Shown piece by piece: positions 43,453 to 55,319 of a DNA stretch of 64,000 nt. The notes beneath the pieces were generated by a model. It had not been told where the DNA came from. It saw only the letters and a program-made list of their open reading frames with translations, and searched no databases. Each line of letters starts with the position of its first letter. The stretch's first letter is position 1. Source of the stretch: Calamus simplicifolius (Eukaryota > Streptophyta > Magnoliopsida > Arecales > Arecaceae); contig UESW01001599.1 in assembly GCA_900491605.1 (NCBI GenBank), forward strand, positions 42,179-106,178. The letters run 5' to 3'. The position numbers and the translations under genes were made by a program.

Positions 43453-46400
43453 TCAGGACTTGGGATCAATCCCAGCATCTCCTGTCGCAGCGCCAGCAGG
43501 GGCATCGCTTGGCCCCCCCTTCTCGAAGGTGTCACACCGGGATACCTCGGTAGCCGCATCGACTCCCAGAATAGCTTCGAGGTTGACATTGGATATTTCT
43601 TCATACTCGTCCTCCTCGACTCCCGGGGTGCACGCTTCATAATGCTCAGCCTCCAGGCAAGACAGGTTCAGGTCAGGATAAGTCTGGGCAACCTTAGCCC
43701 GCGCCTCATCTTCGCCAAGCTGAAATGCATCGGCACAGGCCGCCCTGCGTTCGTCGGCAAATTTGGTAGATTTCTTGTACTCCTCCACCACCGAAGAGGC
43801 CCGCGCATTTGCCTCGGCTAATTGCTTCTCCAATTCGGAGATCCTTCGGTGCCTCGAGGCCACCTCCTCTCCGAATGCCACCAACCGCCCCTGAAATTCC
43901 TGGCTCACCCTGTTCAACTACAGACAAAAAGCCAAGTGAAGCGGAAGCCGAAAGACCAAAATGGGTAAAACAAATTGTTCCCTACCTGCTCGTCCCGCCT
44001 GGCTAGCTCGCCATCCAACGGGTGGACCCTATTGAGAGCCCTAGACTTGGCCGATTGGTTTTGATGAAGGCTCTCTTCTAGCTCGTCCACCCGGGACTGA
44101 GCATCCCCGGTCTCTTGATGAGCGTAGTCGAGCTCATCAGAAAGTCGAGCAGCTCGTTCATCCGACCACTTTAGCCGATCCTTTGTATCGGCGAGCTCTT
44201 TATTTAGGTGGGTGAGGTGGTCCTGTTGCCGCCGGCACTTATGCTCTTCCTCCTCGAGCCTTTTGCTCCAGCTGACTTTATCTTCGGCATGGCTGGCTTT
44301 CAGCTGGTCCCACCTCTTATCAAAGAATAGTTGCATGGTTTTGACCTTGCTCTTGTGCTCCGCCCTGGCCTGAGAAAGCTCCAGACTAGCCTTCTCGGAT
44401 TGCTCACGGAAGCCTTGGAGCTCACCAATCTGTATGGTGAGTTGAGAGGCTCTTTCCCTCTCAACTGCAAGAATCCTGTGAGTCTCCCCAAGCTCCCTCT
44501 GGAGTTCACCAACCTGTACGGCGAGTCGAGGGGCTCTTTCCCTCTCAATTGCAAGAATCCTGCGAGCCTCCCTGAGCTCCCTCTGGAGGACCACCAGGGC
44601 TCGAGAGAGTTTATCAGTAGAATCCACCCTCTCCTTGAGGTGATCGGCCTCCTAGCGGGCCCGAGCCCAAGCTCCAATAGCCAGATGCAAGCGCCATTTT
44701 AGTGCCCTCATGATCAGAGCATTCTGCAAAAAAGGATTACACATAAAAGACATAGTCGAACTAACTGACTAAAGACCCAACTTCGGTGCGACAACCTACC
44801 CGAGACGCATAGTCTGTGGCAATCCTCGTGAGAGCAAGATCATCAATCTCGGAGAGAAGAAAAGCCTCACTCGGTGCCCCGGTGTGACTGAAGGCTATCT
44901 CAACAAGGTCCTTCGAATGACTCCCTCCTATCGAGGAACTCTCCTCCCCTTGGAACGCAAACCACATCAGAGTGGAGAACTTGGCGCTCACTTTCGGGTT
45001 GCGTCAGTGGATGTTCGTGCTCAGGGAGCCAGCCAGGGCCCCGCGACCCATGAAGCCCTGGGTAGCCCGGCTTCCTCCACCAGAGCCATCGCTTGGGAAG
45101 CCTCAGGCATTTCGACTCCAGCAAGGGGAGCTCCGGCCCAAGCATCCCCTTCACTCGACGGCTACCCTCCTTCTCCTTCTTCCTCCTCTCCTGCTCCTGC
45201 CCCCTCAGAAATTCCCCTACCCACAACAGACTCTTCGGGAATTTCAACTTCCCCAGGAGCCTCCTGTGCCTCGGCAGAAGGTCCTTCACCGAAAGGCACC
45301 CCGCGAGTTTCGATCGCTGGTTCGGCAGGTTCGGCCATCTCCTCGTCATCGGCTGGCTCTCCCACCGGTGGCCCAAGCTGAACCTCAGCGACCGTAATCG
45401 CTTCTCCCACCTCGATTGAAGCAGAGGTCGCTCCCACTTCCGCCTGTAACCTCTCCAAGCCACTGGCCTCCAATGAGGGAGGCCGAACCGCCTCGCCCAT
45501 GGGGGCCCCCAAGCCAACCGGCATTTCTCCCTCGCCATCATCAGACAAAACAACAACGGGAGGGGAGAAAATCTCAGCAGCCTCCTTCGAAACCCCCGCA
45601 ACATCCCGGTCTTCGCCTTCGGATAGACCCTCCTCCGGCGCCGAAAGATCGTGCACCGCCGAAACTTCGGTACTTTCGGCCCGTGGCGACGAGGAGCGCC
45701 GATTATCACCATCTCCCTCGAACACCCTAGAGCGGGAGCCGGAAGGGCAAGACCTCTTCTCGGATCGATGCTTGCTGCTGGAGCCAGATCTCCTGTGGCT
45801 CTTTCCCAGCTCCTCCCTCATCTGGTCTACGAGCGCCGACCTTTCAACTGTAGGGGCAATATGATTTGCCCGTTAGTTCACGCAGAGATCAAAGATGGAG
45901 CCACGCTAAACTATCGACCACAGAGTAATACTCACCTCGAGGATCAACGGGGCTCAATCCAGCCGCAAAGAGAGCATCCTCTGATAGGAGAACGCTGGCT
46001 GGGAGTGCCCGACTGCCGCGCAGCACGATCAGATCCCTTTTCTCTAACTCGGTTAACCCCGGGTGCGCTTCTGGATCCTTCACGTACTGCCCCCATACCC
46101 GAGAGAAATCCAAACCAATATTCCCCTCGACTATGAATAATCGCGACTTCCACTCCTTTATCGATGATAGGTTATCCGATATCATCTTGAAGGATCTCCG
46201 GGGACAGATGTAAGGCCATTCTGAGGCCCTTTCGAAAACCAGATTGAAACACACCCTGAATATCGAAAGGGTCGCGGTCACTCCGAGGCGTTTGCATAAT
46301 GAGATAAACCCGATGAGGTTGCACCAACTATTGGGAGCCACCATGGTGAAACATATGTTGTAGAACTTCATCACCTCCCGCACCAACGGATGAAGAGGGA

Positions 46401-46581
46401 ACCGGAGAGCTGCCCTCAAACTTTCCTCATAGCAGAACGCCCCATCCCCTAATCCGGATGTCACCCTATCCTCAGCCGTCGGAAGCAACAAGATGACATC
46501 CTGGGGGATCTTGTACAAGCGGCATATCCATTCCAAATCCACCAAGGTCACCTCCGAAGCATGATCACTTGGGCTCACCAT
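43453..46581 (-). pseudogene. Antisense unit 1 of the TAT element: five-exon 'gypsy-type transposon protein' gene
   Basis: Exons inferred from splice sites and frame: 46581-45936 (donor GAG|GTGAGT), 45847 to about 45160, then a segment ending at 44800 (donor CGG|GTAGGT), 44723-43986 (donor CAG|GTAGGG) and 43917-43453. Exon 1 (MVSPSDHASEV, then SLRAALRFPLHPLVREVMKF and VAPNSWCNLIGFISLC) matches the Pfam 'putative gypsy type transposon' family (Transposase_28). The middle is Ser/Glu/Pro-rich. Exons 4-5 are a long coiled coil (VVLQRELREARRILAIERER onward; ISELEKQLAEANARASSVVE). In-frame stops are seen near 45164 and at 44652-44654, so this copy is broken. The introns show a spliced antisense transcript existed in ancestral copies. 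Function unknown. Confidence 0.65.
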
Positions 46582-46989
46582 ATCCTCAATCGCAAGAGAT
46601 GCTGAGCAAGATCGCAGTAAAAATGGGAAGATGAAGGTCTCTAAGGGAAAGCGAAAAGGGCACTATAAATAGGGATAGCACCGCCACGACTCCATTTTTC
46701 CAATTGAAACCGCCTCAGGGTGAGGGTGAGGCGTCTCAACCTAGGCGTCCGAAACTGCCACTACGGGCGCCATGAAAATCAAGATTTCCCATGCGGCGCT
46801 TCCCCAGCCGTTACCTTCGCCCCTAAGGAATGACGGATCCACCTCGAAAAGGCAAAGCGGCCCCACTGCATTAATTAGGGCATCATTGTGTGGGCTATCA
46901 ATTAGATGTCCCCTCGTTCACAGTGTGCCACCCAAGTCTATACTCCCTACGCCCAAACTTACGCTTCGAACTAGGGAGTGGGAGGCATG
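46582..46989. other. TAT 3' spacer and polypurine tract
   Basis: Promoter region of antisense unit 1, running into the polypurine tract AGGGAGTGGGAGGCA directly before the 3' LTR. Confidence 0.5.
46674..46681 (-). promoter_or_regulatory. TATA-like box of antisense unit 1
   Basis: TATTTATA on the minus strand (context CCCTATTTATAGTG), 92 bp upstream of ATG 46581. It is a weaker consensus match than the other two antisense boxes. Confidence 0.4.
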
Positions 46990-48122
46990 TGTTGAGGGGT
47001 AAAATCGCCATTGCATTGACAACCGTGCGAAAGGGCTAAGATCAGCTCCATCCCCCTGCCCGCTATGTTACACCTATGAAGAACGAGCCAACTAATGTGG
47101 TCCCACGGGCCGGGCAACTTATGGCTCGGTTCTACCGAGCCACCCATAGCTCGGCTCTTACCGAGCTTCCCATAGCTTGGCCTCCTCGAGCTCCCATAGC
47201 TCGGCTCTTACCGAGCTTCCCATAGCTCGGCTTCCCCGAGCTTCCATAGCTCGGCTTCCGCAAGCTTCCCATAGCTCGGCCTCCCCGAGCTTCCATAGCT
47301 CGGCTTCCCCGAGCTTCCATAGCTCAGCCTCCCCGAGCTTCCCATAGCTCGGCCTCCCTGAGCTCCCATGGCTCGGCTTCCCCGAGCCTCCATAGCTCGG
47401 CTTCCCCCGAGCTTCCCATAGCTCGGCTTCCCCGAGCTTCTGTAGCTCGTCTTCCCCCAAGCTTCCCATAGCTCGGCCTCCCCGAGCTCCCATAGTTCAT
47501 CTCCCCTGAGCAATCCATGACTCGATACTCACCTCCGTGGAGCCCGATGCAGGAGAGCCTAGGCCTATCGTAACAGAATTCCAAACAAAGAATCATAATT
47601 GAGGAGCGGTCTAGGATCTAGAATAACGGCCTAGAACCTATGCACTCATCAGATCTCAAGCCATCAGGGGGTCCTCCCAGTCGTCGATCCTTTAACAAAT
47701 AGGATACGGATCTCATCGGCTTCATAACAGCTTGATTCAAATCCCAACAACCTTCGAACCTTCCAGAAGGTGCTCAAGATCCAGGTGATTGCCTATAAAT
47801 ACAACATTCCCAGATTCTTTCAGGTATGCGCTCACGGCCCCCGGCTTACTCCCACACTCACCCACTCTCTTTCACTTTCACTGCTCGTCGGCGCTCCCCC
47901 AGAGCTCTCGATTAGCCACCCCTGGAGGGACTCCCCGGAGGGATCCTTCTCCCCATTTCTATTGATCGTCGATCCCTACTGACGTGAGCATCGGAGGGTC
48001 TTCTGCGGAGGGCCACCCCCAACGCCTCTCGCATGAGGACTTTTGTGTAGGTCCGCCCATGAGGGAGCCCAAATCAGGAGACCGGTCACGCCCGAGTTGG
48101 AGGACAGATCCCGGCGGCAACA
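46990..48122 (+). repeat. 3' LTR of the TAT element (1133 bp)
   Basis: Same ends as the 5' LTR, with a shorter hairpin array (about 47115-47515) and a TATA box at 47794-47799. Followed by GCATT (48123-48127). Confidence 0.92.
47115..47515. repeat. CTCGG-N-CCGAG tandem hairpin array, 3' LTR
   Basis: About 15 units, the same family as 32763-33440 but some 270 bp shorter. Minus-strand frames over it are repeat artefacts. Confidence 0.88.
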
Positions 48123-48879
48123 GCATTCTATGATAAGTCAATCATGTTTGTTAGATTTTTTTTTAAGCATGTTATAAAAAATGTAATTATTTATGATCAT
48201 ATCCTAGAAGTCAAGGTTAAGAAGTATGAGAACTATCACTCTCAATGATCACCAAATAATGCAAATTGAACAATTGTCCATCTTATGCTAAGTCTGTTTC
48301 ATATATATATACAACATTAGATTGATAAAATATTTTTTTTTACACAACCAACTAAAGAATAAACATAAAATTTTTAGGAATAACCACATGAAGATAGCAT
48401 AGACAACCACCTAAAGAATAATATAAAGTTTCAGAAATAAACATAAAATTCTATGTACTAAAGAAAATATAGAATAACATAAAGTTTCATGAATAAAACT
48501 AACGACACTTTATGGCATCCAAATATTAATTTCCATTGCATTCAAGTTAAAGGCACTAATTTGTTACTCAGAACATGAACCCGAATAGTCACTGATCGCC
48601 TAACAACAAATCACAGAGAAAAATCATTCAAGATTCTCAAAAGCAATTCTCTTCTAATATACATGAACATTTTCATACCATTTTTTCTTCAGCTGCAACA
48701 TCAACTAAAGAACCATTCTTACGCATGAGTCTTTTCAAACATTTTCAATCTACTTGGTCGCACCCCATTTGTAGCCTGGGTTTGTAATTAAAAAATTTAG
48801 TAAAAATAAAAGAATACACAACTATAAGGTTAGAATTATAAAAAAAATTATATTATTTGTATTATTCATACCAGTCGTT

Positions 48880-49842
48880 GCTCAATTAAATTGAAAGCAG
48901 TCCTACCGGTACAAAGAATCATATTTAGTTTTGATCTATTTTCTACATTTGCCTTGCTCATTTTCTACAAGTAAATATTGATGAATTAGTTAAATTAATA
49001 CTAGAAAGACACTTAAAACAATCATCTTCTTATTGCTTCATGCTCATCCTTTTCATACCTAAAAAGTTTTACTATTCCAATGGGCAACAAGTCATTCCCA
49101 ATCATCCTTGGTAATTACCTCATCTAGTAAGCACTTTAATTTTTCTATATCTTTATATTTATTCTTATAAATTTCATACAACTCATTCCTATACTCTCTA
49201 TATGATCACTAAGTTTTCTTATCATATATTTTGTCCTTCTTATAACTTCAGCCTTATCGAGTCCTTCCTCAAAGAGAATAAAATAATCCTACAAAATGAT
49301 AATGCAATTTAGTAAATGTTAAAATTATTGATGTTCTAATTAAAAAAACCTACAAAAATCTTACCATGATGCGATTAATCATATTCCTTATTTTATCCTC
49401 AGAAATTTCACTCCATCCTTTAACTTTAAGGGGTACAAAAGAATGATTTCTAACTATTGTACCATACCAACTTGCAATTGAGCACGATGCTCTCCTGCAA
49501 TTCTTCCTTTATGATCCCACTCCACTATTTCTTGGTCTTTGAATTTTTTAGCCCATTGTTCAAAGTCCTTCCTCATCCCTGTTTTGTAGTATTCATGACT
49601 AAACCTGCAAAATCATAAGCATACAAAAAAAGAAATTAAAGAACTACTTTGAATAAAAATAATTAGGAATATATATATATAATATATTTTAAGATACTTA
49701 CTAAAGTTGTCATTTTCAGCTTCTTGCTCACAATCAACATTATTTCTAGTAGTAGGAAGAAGGCCTTGTTGGATGATAGCATTAACTTCTATGCCTCTAC
49801 CTTAGTAATGCATCTCTTTTTGTGATTATTAGTTTCAGCCAT
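48880..49842 (-). pseudogene. TNPA-like (Transposase_24) protein, N-terminal part
   Basis: ATG at 49842 (MAETNNHKKR). Exon-like pieces follow on the minus strand: AKKFKDQEIVEWDHKGRI (about 49550), TIVRNHSFVPLK and WSEISEDKIRNMINRIM before a GTAAGA donor (about 49365), FEEGLDKAEVIRRTKYMIRK (about 49250), and SKANVENRSKLNMILCTGR (about 48960-48900). The pattern fits the Ptta/En/Spm plant transposase family with several introns. Frameshifts and stops are present. The C-terminal coiled coil is on the other side of the Gypsy insertion (30890-31350). Confidence 0.6.
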
Positions 49843-50150
49843 AATTATCTACCTTTATATATTAAGTTAGTAAAACTTCTGCTCGTTCCATATGGTATTA
49901 CAATATTTTAATTTGAAGATAAATTTTAACATATAGTAAAAGCCATCATCCATCAAACTTAGTAAAGAAACAAGAACTAGATATCATCAAAACAATGCAA
50001 TTAATAAACATTAAAATAAATTTTATTAAAAGGTTTCACAAAAATGGCTAGTCCAAAGTAGAAAAAGAACAAAACCTAATAAAATTATGCAAATCTATAA
50101 CATGTAGTGCTTACATAAATAAATAACTTCAACAATAGAAGCTTATGCCA

Positions 50151-53100
50151 TCATAGTTCTTCCTCCTCACTATCATTATCATTCTCATCATCATAATCAT
50201 CTGTTGATGCAAAAATTTTACTGTTATAGAGGCCATCATGATATTCATCAGAATCATCTTTCATTGCAAAATTTTCAAGCCTATCCTCATCCGATAACTC
50301 GGCATCGATACTTCGAGGAGGAAAGCCATTCCTAATCCAATCATCCATTTCATCATAATTTTCTATCATATTTGACAAAGCTCTAGGATGGGATTCATCT
50401 TGTTGAAATGCACATTCTTTCTCCAAATTGATGCTCTCTTCTTCAATCAGCATATCATAGAAGGCACGAGATTGTGTCTTAACCACCACAAGAAAATCAA
50501 GCTTAATATTGTCTTGAATATAGAAAACTTGCTTTACCTGATATGCTAGCACATATGGCTCATTGGTATTCAATTTTTGTTTAGTATTGACACTTATATA
50601 GCCATAACAATTTTTCTCAATTTCTCTAGCAGGGCTATGAACATCCCACCAGATACATTTGAACAAAACAATTTGATTTTCTCTCATATAATGCAATTCC
50701 ACAATGTTGGTTAGTACACCATAATAGTTTGTGTTGTTATGCCTACAATTCCTTTAACAAAAACTCCACTATTTTATGTTACCCTTTCACTATTACGTTG
50801 CATGGTATAAAATTTGAACCCATTGATTTTGTAGCCATCATAAATTGTAACTACTAAATATGGACCACATGTCAATTGATATAGTTCTTCACTCACTTGT
50901 CTATTTCCTTTGAAGTACAATTGCATTACCTATTATAATTAAAAATAGATCGTTAGCACATCATTTAATATAATTTATGTAATTTTTTATTTCAATTGTT
51001 TGAATAGTATATTATTAAAAAAAAGATTATATCACTTACATATTTTTCAAACCATTCAATAATTGAGTATCTTGAGATTGGCCAGCATTATGAACTTGTG
51101 AATTTGTCATCATGTTGTCATACTCACTAAACAATATAATTATTTCTATCACAATGTTGCATATTAGCTACAAGTCATATATATATATATATATATATAT
51201 AATAAATAATAATAATAATAATAATAATAAAAGTTTTCTTACTTTAAGTATGGCAAAGCTTCGTTGTAATTTTTTAGCACATATAGATGAGCTTGTAGTA
51301 TCTCCATTCTACTTAGCTTATGTCTAAATCTAACATTCTTCTCTTTATTATTTTGAAAAGTACAATCAAGTTGTGCAAAAACTGCTAACTCATGATGAGA
51401 TTTAGCATTTGAGACATCATAGTTCCTCTCCAATCTATTGAATCTTGTTTCAATACTATGTAGATACCTAGAACAAAATGTGACACATTCTTCTACAATA
51501 TATCCCTCTACAATTGAACCTTCAGGATGACTTTTGTTATGCACAAAATGTTTAAGTGTGCACAAGTACCTATAATTATTGAAAGTATAAAGCAATAATA
51601 AGAATAATACTAAGAAAATGGATAAATATATCATCTATGCTATAAATATAAAAATTTAAAATGCACTAACCATTCAATTGGGTACATCTAATGATATTGT
51701 ACTGGTCCAGCAATTTTAGCCTCGTTCGCCAAATGTAGTGGCAAATGCATCATAATATCAAAAAATGATGATGAAAAGAGCATCTCCAACTTGCAAAGTG
51801 CTATTACAATAACAGACTCTAACTTTTTCATATCCTTCATCCATAAAACCTTTGAAGACAACTCTTTAAAGAAAGAGGAAAGCTCAATTAAGGCTTCTGA
51901 TAATGGTTTACATAACCTTCTATAAATTGCAAGCGGTAAAAAATTTAACAAAAGGACATGAAAGTCATGACTTTTCAATCCAGATATCTTGTGCTTTTTG
52001 GAACGAATGCATCTTGAAATATTTGAGGAATATCCATCAGGCATCTTGATATTCTTTAAAAACTCATATAAAGCAGTTTTCTCTTCCATAGACAGTGTAT
52101 AACATGCAGCAAAAAATATTCACATTCCATCATTTAGTGTTAGATGAAGCTTTTCTCTTATACCCATATCCTTAAGATGACGATGAGCTTTGAGACTATC
52201 TTTTGTTTTTTCTTCAATGTCTAAGAGTGTACCAACCACACTATCACATATATTCTTTTCAATATGCATGATATCTAAATTATGACGCAAGAAAAGGTCC
52301 TTCCAATATGGTAATTCAAAGAAAATACTTTTCTTTTTCTAATTGTAGCTTTTTATGAAGTCTCCCCATTTTTTCTTTTTACCAATCTTACCAAATATAA
52401 TATGTTTGAGCCCATGCAATCAATCAAGTACATCATATCTCGATAAGTGCTTAGGAGGTGGCCTTAGCTCTTTCTCACCATTAAATTCCTTTTTAGAATT
52501 TTGCCATTTGTGGTTAAGGGCCAAGAAACGATGACTACTAATATAGCAAAACTTACCATAATGCTTCAGCCAATAAGAATATGTATCTTTATTACAGCAA
52601 GGACATGCTAGCTTCCCTTTACTACTCCATCCTAATAAATTGCCATATGCAAGGAAGTCATTTATAGTCCATAAGACTACTGCATGCATTCGAAAGTTTT
52701 GTTCCATTGAAACATCATAAGTATCGACTCCTTTTTCCCATAACTCCCTTAACTCCTCAATTAATGGTTAAAGATACACATCAATATCATTGCCGAGAGC
52801 TTTTGGACCAGGAATGAGCAATGCCAAAATAAAGGAAGGTTGTTTCATACATAACCATGACGGTAAATTATAAGGAATAAGCACCACAGGCCATGTACTA
52901 TGTACAATACTCATATTTTCAAATGGATTAAATCCATCCCTTGCTAATCCAAGTCTCACATTACAAGGCTCTATAGAAAATAATGGATATAACTCATCTA
53001 AATGTTTCCATGCTTGAGAATATGTTGGATGCCTTAAAGCCCCATCCTTAAGCATTTGTCATGATGTCATTTCATGTCTGAAGTAGTTTTCGAAGATATA

Positions 53101-53186
53101 TACAACCTCTGAAGCCTCAAAATCAATAAAAAGTACCATAAAGTCTTAATAGAAATTTTTTTGCCACTCTTCAAAGATGAAGATTT
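50151..53186 (-). pseudogene. CACTA TNP2 transposase (Transposase_21, DUF4218, DUF4216), interrupted
   Basis: Minus-strand order: RLQRLYISSKTTSDMK (about 53090) and GALRHPTYSQAWKHLDELYP (53040), then LARDGFNPFENM and IPGPKALGNDIDVYL (TNP2 domain, to 52768). Next MEQNFRMHAVVLWTINDFLA and CPCCNKDTYSYWL (52707-52420), then DUF4218 (ISGLKSHDFHVLLLNFLPLA, 52089-51688; GSIVEGYIVEECVTFCSRYL, about 51500). Last is DUF4216 (IVLFKCIWWDVHSPAREIEK, 50702-50430) with an acidic tail ending SEEEEL. Stops (for example the Trp codon before HHDKC) and frameshifts break it. Its N-terminal part is displaced beyond the Copia element inserted at 53187. The protein would cut and move CACTA-ended elements. Confidence 0.85.
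51177..51231. repeat. (TA)n(AAT)n microsatellite
   Basis: About 12 TA units followed by about 9 AAT-type units within the TNP2 region, between coding pieces, probably intronic. Confidence 0.9.
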
Positions 53187-54509
53187 TGTTGGAAATTGTA
53201 TCGTAAAACAAATCATTTGATGATTGTGCTAATGTAAATTATATATAAATTGATATATTAATAAAAGTTATTTGACAGTTTATTCATTACAAGAACATCT
53301 TCTTAAAGCTCCTAATAATAATGAAGCCCTCAGGATCTTCCTTCACGATAAAGGAGGATTTATCTTTGAAGGTCCTTAAAAGAGTTCGCGACCAAATGAT
53401 ATACTATGACAAAGCCATAGTACTATTAAATATAGGACGTTATATATCATATTTATTGGTTGTCCTCTTAACCAAGGAGTGTAGAGACACTGGTATGACA
53501 TACAGGTAAAAGTATAGGAGTACATTTCACCGAACGTGACTTATTTTTGGATACTCTGCTGTCAAGAGTTAATCCAAGAAGATATGGGTATAAGTATCCT
53601 TTAGACCTGAAGATCACAATCGGTGACTTGCAAGCAATTCATTCTACTTAGGTGTTGGACTACTTGGATTTCTAATCCAGCTACGAAAGGTTACTGAGTA
53701 CAGTCAAGTACTTGTGGTAGTCAGTTGTGGATCAAGATGAAATTTGACCTATCCTATTAAAAGGAGAAATGCTTGTGTTTCAACTTAACAAGACCTTGGC
53801 CAAGGCACTTCATGTGAAGGTCACATGATCACTAAAGTTGAAATCACTTTATGGATTTTTTGTTTAGAGTTGATAGGCTCTTAAGCCATCCTTAGCATTT
53901 GTGGTCAAAAGGATGAATTATACGGTAACTATTTCTTAGGGTTCTTGAAGTTTGCTCGGCAACTCTTCGACCTATCTGGACGTCGGGTTTTATTGCTAGA
54001 TGGGCACATCGATTAGTATAGAAAGTTGTTTCTATGCTACCGGCTTAGGTTCGAACCTAGAGAGTCACACGCATAGAAGTTTCCTAGGATGATCTATTTG
54101 CTGATCAATGATTGAGAATCATATATGATTTAATTAATCAATTTGATTGATTGAATTATCTTAATTGGGTTAAGTACAAGTGAATCAAATTCAATTAGGT
54201 TTAAGTCTTATTAGAAGGACTAATCAATTTCAAATATTGATTTGAAATTAGACTTGATTTGGATTTAAATAGATTCAGGACTAGCCAAATTTGATTTGGA
54301 CTAGGACCATGATCTATGTAGGTTCAACCCAATAAATTCAAATCAACTTAAACCAAAACCCAAAGCCAAATCCCATGTGTGAAAAGAGTTTTCTCGCATA
54401 AGGATCTCATATGATGAGATGGCTGAAATCTTATATCATGAGAGATTAAATTCTCATGTAGAATTTAATGTATAACATTAATCTTCTCCAAATAGAATTC
54501 ACATCTCTT

Positions 54510-54735
54510 TGGTTTTCACCAAACGTCGGAATTAACCAAACGTTGTGTCTCTTTAGTTTTCACCGAACGTCGGAATTAACAAAACGCTGCGTCTATTTGG
54601 TTTTCACCAAACGTTGCATCTCTTTGGTTTTTACCGAACGTCAAAATTAACCAAATGTTGCATCTTTTTGATTTTCATCGAACGTCGGAATTAACCAAAC
54701 GTTGCATCTCTTTGGTTTTCACCAAACGGCAGAAT
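54510..54735. repeat. LTR minisatellite with ACCGAACGTCGG core
   Basis: Five units of about 47 bp, TTTGGTTTTCACCGAACGTC then GGAATTAACCAAACGTTGC. Each has nested inverted repeats (TTTGGTT/AACCAAA and CCGA/TCGG). It recurs at 63250-63455 in the 3' LTR and lies just upstream of the TATA box. Confidence 0.82.
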
Positions 54736-54756
54736 TCTAAGTGTTAGAATTGAGCC

Positions 54757-54764
54757 TATAAATT
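54757..54764 (+). promoter_or_regulatory. TATA box of the Angela-like LTR
   Basis: TATAAATT, conserved in the 3' LTR at 63477-63484, about 25 bp after the minisatellite. Confidence 0.55.
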
Positions 54765-55306
54765 AGAGGACATTCTTCACCAGATAATTGAACAACACAA
54801 CACACGATATGTCATGGATTAAAATTCTAAAGAGTTAGAATAGAAAATCCTGATGATTTTGATGTTAGCGGAAGCATGATGGATCTTGGAGGAAGATTCA
54901 AGTGGGAGGATTCAATATCAGCAAAGTTATTTTTCCGCAAGCTAGCACTCCCGGAAATTCGATCATTCAGGGACTTCGCGTGGACGATACTAGAGGCTGG
55001 ACAATTAAATGACTGCAAAGCACAAAAGGATTTACCAATTGTCCTTAAGGTAAGTGATATGATCCTAGATCTTAAGGCATGCTTCAAGACAAGAAGTATG
55101 ACTAGCTTCTTACCTTGAAGATCAAGATATGATCTTGATGATTTTATTTATATGCATATTTTAGATCAAATGATCCTATATATAAGGAAAAGATATGATC
55201 TTGATGCATGTTAGATAGATTAATATTTAATCTTTAAAATTCTGCATTGATAATTATTATAAAATTATTAAATATGCATGCCTCGAAGTTTATTTCTTCC
55301 TACAAA

Positions 55307-55319
55307 TGGTATCAGAGGC
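55307..55319 (+). other. Primer-binding site, Met-tRNA type (Angela-like element)
   Basis: TGGTATCAGAGGC starts two bases after the LTR end. Confidence 0.85.

Larger units (their letters stand above)
32634..48122 (+). mobile_element. TAT-lineage Ty3-Gypsy retrotransposon, 15.5 kb, TSD GCATT
   Basis: LTRs at 32634-34038 and 46990-48122 begin TGTTGAGGGGTAAAATCG and end GGCAACA, with GCATT duplicated on both sides. Internal order is gag, protease, RT, RNase H, a second archaeal-type RNase H, integrase. The second RNase H, the CRYHREHGHDTEEC knuckle and the lack of a chromodomain mark the TAT/Ogre branch. Between integrase and the 3' LTR are 7.5 kb holding three antisense units and palindromic repeat arrays. 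Pol is broken by several frameshifts and stops. Large size with extra antisense genes recalls Grande-type TAT elements. Confidence 0.93.
48128..53186 (-). mobile_element. Right part of the CACTA (En/Spm) transposon
   Basis: Continuation of the CACTA split by the TAT element: the TNPA-like N-terminal part at about 48880-49842 and the TNP2 transposase from 50151 to the Angela insertion at 53187. The right terminus would lie beyond the Angela element, outside the window. Sequence 48128-48880 is AT-rich and holds no recognisable exon. Confidence 0.75.
53187..55304 (+). repeat. 5' LTR of the Angela-like element (2118 bp)
   Basis: TGTTGGAAATTG...TTCCTACA. It contains a minisatellite of about 47 bp (54510-54735) and a TATA box (54757-54764). 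Open frames in it, such as 53321-53509, recur at the same place in the 3' LTR (62050-62238) and are not genes. Confidence 0.9.

Noticed and set aside
47132..47596. Minus-strand repetitive frames over the 3' LTR array
   Set aside because: Same repeat artefact as in the 5' LTR.
53321..53509. 62-residue frame in the Angela-like 5' LTR, repeated at 62050-62238
   Set aside because: It recurs only because LTRs are duplicated; no domain, and it precedes the promoter.
54048..54062. GGTTCGAACC, a Pol III B-box-like sequence, also near 62777
   Set aside because: It is part of the palindrome AGGTTCGAACCT in the LTR; there is no A box or tRNA cloverleaf around it.
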